From: Flavobacteriales bacterium
Lineage (GTDB): Bacteria; Bacteroidota; Bacteroidia; Flavobacteriales_F; PHOS-HE28
Direction of reading: 5' to 3'
DNA: 64,000 bases
NCBI GenBank assembly: GCA_016704485.1
Contig: JADJAA010000001.1
Coordinates: 806,001 to 870,000, forward strand
Position 1 is the first letter of the stretch; each line of letters begins with the position of its first letter. Positions 1 through 7,472 of this stretch are shown here, piece by piece. The notes below the pieces were generated by a model that worked only from the letters and a program-made list of their open reading frames with translations, did no database searches and had not been told where the DNA came from. The position numbers were made by a program, and so were the translations under genes.

Positions 1-310
1 GCACAGGTTTAAGCAAGTAATCCAAGGCGCTGAACCGAATGGCTTGGATGGCATAACGACTATGTCCTGTGGTAAAGATCACATCAAAGTCCCATCGCCC
101 AAGTCTCTTCAATAATTCGAACCCCGTACCACCTGGCATTTCCACATCAAGAAAGACCAGTTGCGGTTTCTTCTCGGCGATCAGAGCCTCCGCATCGTTG
201 ATGTTATTCGCCACACCGAGCACATTCACTTCGGAAGCCACTTCATTCAATCGCGCACGCAGGAATTCCAATGCGTTCACTTCGTCGTCTATCTGCACAG
301 CAGTGATCAT
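1..310 (-). CDS. Response regulator (LytTR-type by context), partial
   Basis: The minus strand from the ATG at 310 to the window edge encodes about 103 residues of a receiver (REC) domain: acidic pair DDE near the N-terminus, phospho-acceptor Asp in the LVFLDVEMPG segment, conserved Thr in FTTGHS and Lys in LLKPV. The C-terminal output domain lies outside the window. It starts 50 bp after the stop of the LytS-like sensor kinase at 361-2184 on the same strand, so the pair is likely a two-component system whose regulator would normally carry a LytTR DNA-binding domain. That output domain is inferred from the partner, not seen. Confidence 0.9.
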   Translation of the reverse strand, partial: MITAVQIDDEVNALEFLRARLNEVASEVNVLGVANNINDAEALIAEKKPQLVFLDVEMPGGTGFELLKRLGRWDFDVIFTTGHSRYAIQAIRFSALDYLLKPV

Positions 311-360
311 GGCGGAAAGTTACTGCGGATCAATGTCCCTGACGTGAACTTGAAGCAGTA

Positions 361-2184
361 CTAAAGGTTCTCGTTCAACACGACTTCAACGCGTGTTCCC
401 TGTGGTTCGCATGCATCCATCAAGTCCGTGAATGTAACGCGACCACTTCCGCCTAGGCTATAGGAAAGGAGCTGAAGCCTCTCCGACGTGAGCTGCAACC
501 CGATGCTGGCACTTCCATCGGGATGTTCACGCTGAGGTGCAGCTTGCCGCCCTACCCCATTATCCTCTACGGTACAGATCAGCTTTCCTTCCTTTTCCAC
601 GAACCGAACGGTCAATTTTTTATCGCCCTGTTTCGATGCAAGGCCATGCCAGATCGCATTCTCAACAAAGGGCTGTATGATCAATGATGGGACCAGGATC
701 TCATCCATCGCATCGAGCAAGTTCGGTTCCGCATCCACGGTATGAACGAATCCATCCGCGAAGCGCAATGCCTCCAACTTGATGTATTGGCGCAGAAAAG
801 CGAGCTCATCCTCCAGCGGAACAAGTTCCTTCAGACTATGATCAAGCACCATGCGCAACAGCCGTGCGAAGCCATCGAGATACGCGCTGGCACTTACGGT
901 TTCACCTTTGTTCACAAGGTTATGAATGGCGTTGAGGCTATTGTAGATGAAGTGCGGATTCATCTGCGTGCGCAAGACCTTCAACTGTAGCAATCGGTTG
1001 ATCTCCTCGATATGATCTTTTCGTTCATTCAATTCAACATTCAATCGTTCCAGAACTGTGGAGTAGTTGCGCTTCTGTCGCAGGTTGCGCCATACCAGCA
1101 CGATCGCGAAAAGCAAAAGCAATGCGAACGCAAGGCTACCATAAAGCTGTAGGTTCTTTGCGTGCAACCGTTCAGCCTTCTCCTTGTTCTCTGCATCGAG
1201 CCGTTGGATCTCCTCTTCTTTCAATCGTGTCCCGAAGCTTGTTTCCAATTCCAGTAATTGTTCGTTCATGGACCGTTCGAACAGCGTGTCCTGTAGGTCC
1301 CGCGCATGCTTGATCCATTGGTATGCCCCATGAACATCACCGATGGAATCCAGAATGTCCGCTCGTATCTCGGCGAGTTCGATCGCAAGGTCCAATGCTG
1401 AACCGCTCACCTTGTTCAGTGAATCACTCTGGTCCAATGCAACGAGCGCTTCCCGATATCGTTCCGCATGCAATAAGGTCTGACCAAGGTTATTGTACAT
1501 CCATGCCTTGTTGCGTGGATCCATGTTATCGGCTTCCGCAACTGCTTGCCGCCATAGCCGTTCGGCTTCCACATGCTGGCCTCTTTCACCAAGCGAGCTG
1601 GCCAGGTTACCAAGAAGGGCTTGGCGAGCAATGTGCTGTCGATCACCTAGCATACGCAGACCTTCGCGATAATAATACACGGCAGAGTCACGAACTTCCT
1701 GTCTGGAATGCATGCTGCCGATGCTGTTGAGCGCGAGCACCAGCTGCGTGGTATCCTTTCCGTATCGACGAGCTAAACCCAAATGATCGCGCCGATGATG
1801 GTCCGCCTCACCATAATGCCTTCCTTCCACATTCAGCTTGGTGAGCTGGTAGAGCGACTCCAACATGCGTGTGGTGTCCGCCAACGAGCGCGCGATCAAA
1901 TAGGCTTGCTGCGCGTGGTCGGTAGCACCGCGCGGATCATCCTTCATCCCTAACGCAAATGCCAAATAGTATTCTGCATCGTAGCGCAAAGGCCCAGGAT
2001 CAGGAGGCAGATCCTTCAACATACGACGCGTTATGATCTCAAGCGAATCGAATTCATCACGGGACTTGAGCGTCCGCAATTGTTCGACAGAAAAGGTATT
2101 GACCGCATTTTGACCGAAGCACAATTCTGCGCATCCCAGAGACACGATCACTAATAGCCCGGCCAGGATCTGTTCCGTTCGCAT
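361..2184 (-). CDS. Sensor histidine kinase, LytS/YehU class with TPR sensor region
   Basis: About 607 aa. The ATG at 2184 is preferred over an upstream TTG because it gives a signal peptide ending near CFGQ. Residues about 30-330 look like tetratricopeptide repeats (repeated A-x-x-Y/W-x-x-L-G patterns), then a coiled-coil stretch and one transmembrane helix near residues 345-367. The cytoplasmic part has the His_kinase motif MNPHFIYNSLN near residue 410 and a HATPase region with NAIWHG near 510 and EDNGVG after it. Family knowledge: such periplasmic-TPR kinases autophosphorylate the His of PHF and pass phosphate to a LytTR regulator, here the next gene. It follows mscS by 17 bp, so the three probably form one transcript. 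The signal sensed is unknown. Confidence 0.9.
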   Translation of the reverse strand: MRTEQILAGLLVIVSLGCAELCFGQNAVNTFSVEQLRTLKSRDEFDSLEIITRRMLKDLPPDPGPLRYDAEYYLAFALGMKDDPRGATDHAQQAYLIARSLADTTRMLESLYQLTKLNVEGRHYGEADHHRRDHLGLARRYGKDTTQLVLALNSIGSMHSRQEVRDSAVYYYREGLRMLGDRQHIARQALLGNLASSLGERGQHVEAERLWRQAVAEADNMDPRNKAWMYNNLGQTLLHAERYREALVALDQSDSLNKVSGSALDLAIELAEIRADILDSIGDVHGAYQWIKHARDLQDTLFERSMNEQLLELETSFGTRLKEEEIQRLDAENKEKAERLHAKNLQLYGSLAFALLLLFAIVLVWRNLRQKRNYSTVLERLNVELNERKDHIEEINRLLQLKVLRTQMNPHFIYNSLNAIHNLVNKGETVSASAYLDGFARLLRMVLDHSLKELVPLEDELAFLRQYIKLEALRFADGFVHTVDAEPNLLDAMDEILVPSLIIQPFVENAIWHGLASKQGDKKLTVRFVEKEGKLICTVEDNGVGRQAAPQREHPDGSASIGLQLTSERLQLLSYSLGGSGRVTFTDLMDACEPQGTRVEVVLNENL

Positions 2185-2201
2185 GGAAAGTTCGATCAAG
2201 A

Positions 2202-3104
2202 TCAGTCTCCGCTTTTAGAACGCTCGCTCAACATGGCATTCAACTTCTCGCCGCCTTTGATACCGAAATCCATAGTGCGGATCGGGAACGGGATCATGAT
2301 GTCGTTCTTATCATACGCCGCTTTGATCGCGACGATCGCTGCACTTTTCCTGCCTTTGTAATAGCCTTGGCTTTTGGAAGAGACCCAGAAACGCACCTCA
2401 AGGTTTATACTGCTATCACCGAACTCCTTGAAGAACAGTTCTACCTCGTGACCGGGCAACAGACCGTCCATGGTCTTAACTGCTTCGACCGTTACCGCTT
2501 CCACTTTCGCAAGATCATCCCCATAGCTCACGCCCAACTCCAGATCGATCCGCCGTTCTCCATTGCGTGTATAGTTGGTGAGTGCATTCTGGAAGATGTC
2601 CTTGTTCGGTATGATCACCTGTAGTCCCTGCAGATCGCGAAGCTCAGTTGTCCGAAGATCGATGCGTTCAACAACACCGAGTTTCCCGGCTACTTCCACT
2701 AGTTCGCCTGCACGAATAGGGCGCTGCACCGCCATGGCCACCCCACTTATGAAGTTGGCCGCAATGTCCTGGAACGCGAAACCAAGTGCCAAACCAATGA
2801 TACCCGCACCTGCTAGAATGGAGGTGACCGTCTTGTCCAAATGCATCACACTTAGCGCTCCGAACAACCCAACCATCATCACCAACAAAGCAATTCCATC
2901 GGCGATCAGCCGACGCAAGGAAAGACCCAGCTTTGACCGTGCCAACATCTTCGAAATGAGCGACCTTACAAGTTTGGCCAGGAGCCAACCGAATACCACG
3001 ATCGCTGCCGCCAGCAAGATGTTCGGGAGCAGTATGATGAGCTCCTTCAGCCAATGCAACAACTTTCCTTCTACTAGTGTTACCGCTTCATTCACATTCA
3101 ACAT
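2202..3104 (-). CDS. mscS: Small-conductance mechanosensitive channel MscS
   Basis: About 300 aa, the usual length for E. coli-type MscS. Three hydrophobic helices lie at about residues 25-45, 65-85 and 92-115; the third is the Gly/Ala-rich pore helix (AGAGIIGLALGFAFQD). A beta domain (GVVERIDLRTTELRDLQG, VIIPNKDIF) and an alpha/beta C-terminal domain follow. The channel sits in the inner membrane and releases solutes on hypo-osmotic shock. The ATG at 3104 is preferred to a TTG at 3113. It is the first gene of a probable operon with the sensor kinase and response regulator downstream. Confidence 0.93.
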   Translation of the reverse strand: MLNVNEAVTLVEGKLLHWLKELIILLPNILLAAAIVVFGWLLAKLVRSLISKMLARSKLGLSLRRLIADGIALLVMMVGLFGALSVMHLDKTVTSILAGAGIIGLALGFAFQDIAANFISGVAMAVQRPIRAGELVEVAGKLGVVERIDLRTTELRDLQGLQVIIPNKDIFQNALTNYTRNGERRIDLELGVSYGDDLAKVEAVTVEAVKTMDGLLPGHEVELFFKEFGDSSINLEVRFWVSSKSQGYYKGRKSAAIVAIKAAYDKNDIMIPFPIRTMDFGIKGGEKLNAMLSERSKSGD

Positions 3105-3167
3105 GAGGTGCAAGTTAGACGCTGTTCGGTTTGATCATTTCACATTCTTTACACGCAACGCTTTTCT

Positions 3168-3722
3168 CTAGCTGATGTAGCCCATTAACAACCCCTGGAG
3201 ATCTTTGTTCAGCACACCCCATTTGAACTCATGATTCGGCGTGAGGTAATCAAAGCCCGCGAACTTATTCTTGGTCACCGCCGGAAACCGCGCAATGGCT
3301 CCTCCACGGATGTATCCATGGAACCCTGCACGCTCTCCGACCATATCGACCCAACCAACAATGACGTAGTCCTTGGAAGCGGGGTCCTGATCCACCGGGT
3401 ACCCATAGGTCCACTGATCAGACGGTGGTTTTGTGGTCGTCAACTTCGCTATCTTGATGTCGAACAATTTCCCGTTGATCTTAAAGTCGAATTGATCCGT
3501 ACGCACTTTTGAGAAGTCGCTGGTATCACGCTCGAAGGTGATGTTGTATTGGACCAGCATGTGTTCGAATGCCAGTTCACCCAATGTGCCGAGCATCGCC
3601 TTCTCCAACCGTTTCTCACGGCTTAGTTTGAAACGCGAGTACAGATCGTTGCCCAACATCTGCTCCGCTTGGGCAAGTGCCTGTGTACGTGCACGATCGA
3701 AATCGAAGTCCGTTACCAGCAT
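3168..3722 (-). CDS. Putative type II restriction endonuclease (PD-(D/E)XK-like)
   Basis: 184 aa. I recognise no specific family. The segment GTLGELAFEHML (a helix with Glu) followed by TDQFDFKI and LFDIKIAK has the spacing of a PD-(D/E)XK nuclease core: helix Glu, acidic residue in a beta strand, then D-x-K. The gene begins 9 bp after the stop of the DNA methyltransferase at 3732-5144 on the same strand, which is the typical arrangement of a restriction-modification pair. The endonuclease role is inferred from that pairing and the core motif. It lacks any helicase (Res) domain, so the pair is not a classical type III system. Confidence 0.6.
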   Translation of the reverse strand: MLVTDFDFDRARTQALAQAEQMLGNDLYSRFKLSREKRLEKAMLGTLGELAFEHMLVQYNITFERDTSDFSKVRTDQFDFKINGKLFDIKIAKLTTTKPPSDQWTYGYPVDQDPASKDYVIVGWVDMVGERAGFHGYIRGGAIARFPAVTKNKFAGFDYLTPNHEFKWGVLNKDLQGLLMGYIS

Positions 3723-3731
3723 CGGTGCCGA

Positions 3732-5144
3732 TCAATGCACTGTGTAGCTCGTGAAACCGGACTTGCTCTTGCTCTTCTTGAAAGCCCGGATCAATCGTTC
3801 GCGGCAAACATCCGCATACGTTGTGCAATTGAATGCACGCGCTGGATGATCAGCGGATAGTGCTTCCGGAAGTTGCACGAGGATCCATCGCCTGGGCACT
3901 CCATCTTCTTGCATCAACGCATCCACTGCTTCGCCCGTAGTGCCTGAACCGGCGAAGAAATCGAGAATGATGTCGTTCGGTTCCGGTGTCTGGAACCCCA
4001 ACAGGTAGTTGATCAGTGATACCGGTTTCGGGAAGTCGAAGACCTTCGCACCGAAAAGCGCTTTCAAGTGTGCGGAACCGTTCTCGTTCGTTCCTACTCC
4101 TACTGCTGAGTTGATCAAGTTAGGTGGAACTTCCGGTGCGTAATCCGAACGTGTATAGGCGACCGAGAACGTACGTGTAGGGATGGAAATGAATGTTCCT
4201 TGAGCGATCTCCTCATCCAACTTTTTCTGTGACCAACGGAACCGTGCCTGTAGTTCGATCGGCTTTACGAAGAACCCCTTTTTGACTTCGGTGTCTGCCA
4301 ACAGTTCTACCGTGTAGCTCTTCGAACCATACGTTCCTGCTGCAAGTTTGCCATCAGGAAGTTTGGTGGTGACCACATTCTTCGGGAAGACCAACTTTCC
4401 TACTTTATTACTCTGGTTCAACACCGTGTTCGCAGTACCCGCATATTTACGAATGCCACGGAACCGCTCGCCGTTCTTCACCTTTTGATAGCACACCACG
4501 TACTCCACCACCTTCTTGCTTTTCTTGCTGAGGTTCGCCGGCGTTTCAGTTTTCACCCATGCGAACAGATCCACCGAATTCGCATCACCGAATACCTCGG
4601 CCATCAGTACCCGCAAGTAGTGCACTTCGTTGTTATCGATGCTAACGAAGATCACGCCATCGTCACGTAACAATTCGCGTGCGAGGATCAGTCGCGGATA
4701 CATCATGCTCAACCACTGACTGTGGTATCGGCCATCTCCATGCGGATCGTGTGCGGCTCCATTCGCATGATCCGATCGTTGCGCATACGTGGTACGGGTC
4801 TCGGAAAGATCATCCGCATAACCCATGTCCTTGCCCGTGTTGTACGGCGGATCGATGTAGATCGTCTTCACCTTACCGGTATAGTCCTTCTTCAGGATCT
4901 TCAACACCTCAAGGTTATCGCCTTCGATGAAGATGTTGCTCGTGCTTTTTTCATTCAACCCTTTTCCGGGCTGCGCTACCAGTTGTTTTGCTGAAGGCGC
5001 ATTCGCAAGCATCCGAGCTGCACGCTTACCCGGCCACGAGAGGCCGAAGTGCTCGGCGTGATCCACTTCGGATCGTCCGTTACCGAACGCTATCGGATCT
5101 TCATCCGCTAGCGCTGCCGTATCTGTTCGTTTACCCTTGGCCAT
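3732..5144 (-). CDS. Site-specific DNA methyltransferase, N6-adenine/N4-cytosine beta class
   Basis: About 470 aa starting at the ATG at 5144, which gives MAKGKRTD; an in-frame start at 5171 adds nine residues without merit. The catalytic motif IV DPPYNTG lies near residues 97-103 and the AdoMet-binding motif I FAGSGTT near 395-401. This IV-before-I order defines the beta class, which includes Mod subunits of type III systems and several type II enzymes. The stretch between them is the likely target-recognition region. The next gene, 9 bp downstream, encodes a probable nuclease, so this is likely the self-protecting half of a restriction-modification system. The target base and sequence cannot be read from the protein. 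Confidence 0.88.
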   Translation of the reverse strand: MAKGKRTDTAALADEDPIAFGNGRSEVDHAEHFGLSWPGKRAARMLANAPSAKQLVAQPGKGLNEKSTSNIFIEGDNLEVLKILKKDYTGKVKTIYIDPPYNTGKDMGYADDLSETRTTYAQRSDHANGAAHDPHGDGRYHSQWLSMMYPRLILARELLRDDGVIFVSIDNNEVHYLRVLMAEVFGDANSVDLFAWVKTETPANLSKKSKKVVEYVVCYQKVKNGERFRGIRKYAGTANTVLNQSNKVGKLVFPKNVVTTKLPDGKLAAGTYGSKSYTVELLADTEVKKGFFVKPIELQARFRWSQKKLDEEIAQGTFISIPTRTFSVAYTRSDYAPEVPPNLINSAVGVGTNENGSAHLKALFGAKVFDFPKPVSLINYLLGFQTPEPNDIILDFFAGSGTTGEAVDALMQEDGVPRRWILVQLPEALSADHPARAFNCTTYADVCRERLIRAFKKSKSKSGFTSYTVH

Positions 5145-5390
5145 TCTACCCCGGAGAACTCTGTGTACCAAAGGGGTGCTCGAAGATCGGGAATTTTACG
5201 AAGTGGACGCTTTTGGCCGAAGTGGTAGAGGCCTATTTCGCGCTTCGTGCATTCCACGGCGACAGTAACGCTTTCGTTCAGCAATGCGAATGATCGCAGG
5301 ACCATACACTATTGCACCTGCACAACTGAAGTTACACTACCGGACCAGTGAGAGGAAGGAGACCCTTCAACTACCCTCATAGTTTTCCGC

Positions 5391-6587
5391 TCAATCAGTG
5401 TGTGGACCACTCCCACCGGATCCGATAGTATGTACTTCGCCACTGCCCATTACGGTCGTTGTCAATGTTCCTTTGCAGTTCACGCTTACATCGCCAGAAC
5501 CGGTAATGGTAACGTTCGCGGTACTTGTCGTTAGCTGTTCCAGATTCACATCACCAGAACCCACTACTGAGACCTCTACGTTCTCCGCACGGCCTCCGAA
5601 CATTACGTCTCCACTGCCCGCAAGCGCAATGCTCATGGAACCGGATACTTCAACTTCCTCACCTTGGATATCTCCCGAACCGGCAAGCGCAACAGACAAC
5701 TTCTCCAACCCCAAGAGTGATGCAAAATGAATATCACCCGAGCCTTTCAATTCCATTTCGAACATCTTCATGCCCTTGAGATCATCGATGTAGATATCCC
5801 CTGAACCGTTCAGTTGCACGCGTTCCAGATCCGGTAAGGTTATATGAATACCATGAGGCTCCTCGTTCTTGTAGTTCCTTACGATCTTGTAGTTCTTTTC
5901 TTTATAGCGGATCTCCAATACGTTCCCTTTCACGATCATCTCGATGTTCTCCAATTCCTCTGCAGTGCCTTGTGCACTTACGGTGTACGGAGCTTGCGCG
6001 ATGTAGACTTCCAAGGGACCGAATACGTTCACTGCTGTGAAACCCTTTAGATCATAGGTCTTGGTCTCCGTTCTTGTACTCGTTGCTTTTTTTGAACTCG
6101 GCGCGGGTGGCGGTGGGGGCGGCGCTGTTGGCTCGATGGCCAATGGCTTTTCCGGTGCTGGTGTGGGAACCACAGGAATTGTTGGCGCAATGGGAATACG
6201 GACAGGTGCAGGGAGCGGTTCTTGTGGAACTTCCGCATTCGATTTCAACATGACAACTGCCTTGGTGGGCTCGCTGGGTGGCACATCCAATAGTACCTCA
6301 GCGGTTGGCTCGATCATCGGCACTTCATGTACGACCGGCTGCTGCTCTTGCACTGCAGTCCTTAGTGGTTCGCCGATGCCTGTGAAGAAATAGGCTGCTC
6401 CGGCAATGATCAATGCGCTTACTGAGGTCATGAGAATGGAGTTTAAATTGATGTGGCTGAACCACGATGTTGTTGGTTGAATGAGCGGGAATAACGTGAC
6501 CATCTGGCTAACATCCTCCACCGATACTTCGGCAGGGAGGTCGCGCAACAGCTCCAGGGCTTTTTCGGTTCTGTCCTGCTGTGTCAT
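5391..6587 (-). CDS. Membrane-anchored DUF2807 (GIN-domain) protein, possible anti-sigma partner
   Basis: 398 aa. Residues 1-45 are cytosolic (ELLRDLP, EDVSQMV), one transmembrane helix spans about 48-68, then a Pro/Val/Glu-rich linker to about residue 165, then a DUF2807 beta-helix with many GSGD turns (GSGDIYID, GSGDIHFA, GSGDVMFG, GSGDVNLE, GSGDVSVN). DUF2807 is known as a putative head-GIN adhesin domain and is usually on secreted or lipid-anchored proteins. The start codon overlaps the stop of the ECF sigma gene by 4 bp (ATGA at 6584-6587). Inference: the short N-terminal cytosolic part could bind the sigma factor as an anti-sigma domain while the beta-helix faces the periplasm. No standard anti-sigma fold is evident to me. 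Confidence 0.8.
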   Translation of the reverse strand: MTQQDRTEKALELLRDLPAEVSVEDVSQMVTLFPLIQPTTSWFSHINLNSILMTSVSALIIAGAAYFFTGIGEPLRTAVQEQQPVVHEVPMIEPTAEVLLDVPPSEPTKAVVMLKSNAEVPQEPLPAPVRIPIAPTIPVVPTPAPEKPLAIEPTAPPPPPPAPSSKKATSTRTETKTYDLKGFTAVNVFGPLEVYIAQAPYTVSAQGTAEELENIEMIVKGNVLEIRYKEKNYKIVRNYKNEEPHGIHITLPDLERVQLNGSGDIYIDDLKGMKMFEMELKGSGDIHFASLLGLEKLSVALAGSGDIQGEEVEVSGSMSIALAGSGDVMFGGRAENVEVSVVGSGDVNLEQLTTSTANVTITGSGDVSVNCKGTLTTTVMGSGEVHTIGSGGSGPHTD

Positions 6588-7129
6588 AACATCAAGGTCT
6601 TTAGTGATCCCAATACTTCTTCGCCCACGGACTTCGCGCGCCCTTCCAACAACGCACGCAACTTCGCACGGCCCCTGCTCACTTTCGTCTTCACCGACCC
6701 TTCCGAACAGCCTTGGATCTGGGCGATCTCAGACATGGGAAGTCCGGAGACCTCGAACAACACCACCGCCTCGCGTTGGTCTTTCGGTAAACGATCCAAT
6801 GCGGAATAAACGATCTCGACATCCACCAACATCTCTGCCGATGCACCGCGCTCTTTCAAGCGAATGGCCTGCTTTTCACAGATGGCCTCAGAACGCCTTT
6901 GAACGCGCCAGATACTGATGGACCTGTTGCGCGCCGCACGTACCAAATAGTGAAGCAGCTCTTCCTTCTTTTGGATGGTCTCGAACTTATGGTAGGTCGT
7001 TAACAGTACATCCTGCACGAGGTCCTCAGCGGGCATTCTGCCATAAGCCAGCGCTGAACAATAGCGCACGAATGGCTCGTGGCACGTTGCGTACGCTTGC
7101 ATAAAGGCTGTCTGTTTTTCGTTGCTCAC
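6584..7129 (-). CDS. RNA polymerase ECF sigma factor (sigma-70 family)
   Basis: 181 aa with a GTG start. Region 2 is recognisable by AEDLVQDVLLTTYHKF and the helix around RNRSISIWR. Region 4 (LDRLPKDQREAVVLFEVSGL then MSEIAQIQGCSEGSVKTKVSRGRAKLR) is a clear helix-turn-helix that reads the -35 element. The gene is translationally coupled (4-bp overlap) to the membrane-anchored DUF2807 protein downstream, as many ECF factors are to their anti-sigma. A short low-complexity repeat and a T9SS remnant lie upstream. Confidence 0.92.
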   Translation of the reverse strand: MSNEKQTAFMQAYATCHEPFVRYCSALAYGRMPAEDLVQDVLLTTYHKFETIQKKEELLHYLVRAARNRSISIWRVQRRSEAICEKQAIRLKERGASAEMLVDVEIVYSALDRLPKDQREAVVLFEVSGLPMSEIAQIQGCSEGSVKTKVSRGRAKLRALLEGRAKSVGEEVLGSLKTLML

Positions 7130-7195
7130 GATGGAGTGGTTTCAACAGTAAGTCGCAGAAGTCAGGTAAAGGTTACACCGCGGGCCCTGTGGGAA

Positions 7196-7259
7196 TGTAA
7201 AATGTAAAATGATGAATGTTGAATGTTGAATGACAGCGCCTGCATGGACGAAGGGAAAC
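7196..7259 (+). repeat. Short-period intergenic repeat ending in a shared 3' block
   Basis: A low-complexity run of AATGTAAAATG/AATGTTGAATG units is followed by the block GCGCCTGCATGGACGAAG. A second copy with a different unit (AATGTAGAATGTAGAATG) and the same terminal block (GCGCCTGCATGGCCGAAG) lies at 63435-63484 on the same strand. Conservation of the tail while the AATGT part varies in sequence and length suggests a dispersed element rather than chance. Confidence 0.6.
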
Positions 7260-7430
7260 GGTCTCCTGCGGGTATTCGACATGCAAGGACGCGTGATCAC
7301 TTCAACGACCGTAAAAGGCAATGGCACATTCCAGTTCGTAACTTCAGATCATGCGGCTGGTGCCTACCGCGTGAGCATCGAAATGAACGACGCACCTGCA
7401 TTGAGCTCATCGTTCGTCGTCGTTCACTAA
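7230..7430 (+). pseudogene. Orphan T9SS type A C-terminal sorting domain fragment
   Basis: The frame reads LLRVFDMQGRVITSTTV, GNGTFQF, GAYRVSIEM and SSSFVVVH-stop, which is the layout of a T9SS sorting domain (D-x-x-GR turn, G-x-Y strand, terminal beta strand). There is no cargo protein upstream: the reading frame starts inside the AATGTT repeat, about 100 bp from the divergent sigma gene. It is most likely the surviving 3' end of a deleted secreted-protein gene. Its frame is intact to the stop, so the truncation may be recent. Confidence 0.65.
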
Positions 7431-7472
7431 GACCGATCGCACCACGTGCAATGTGCCTTGTACTACTGCCTC

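Noticed and set aside
5108..5305. Minus-strand 65-codon frame
   Set aside because: It overlaps the methyltransferase start in another frame and has no family features.
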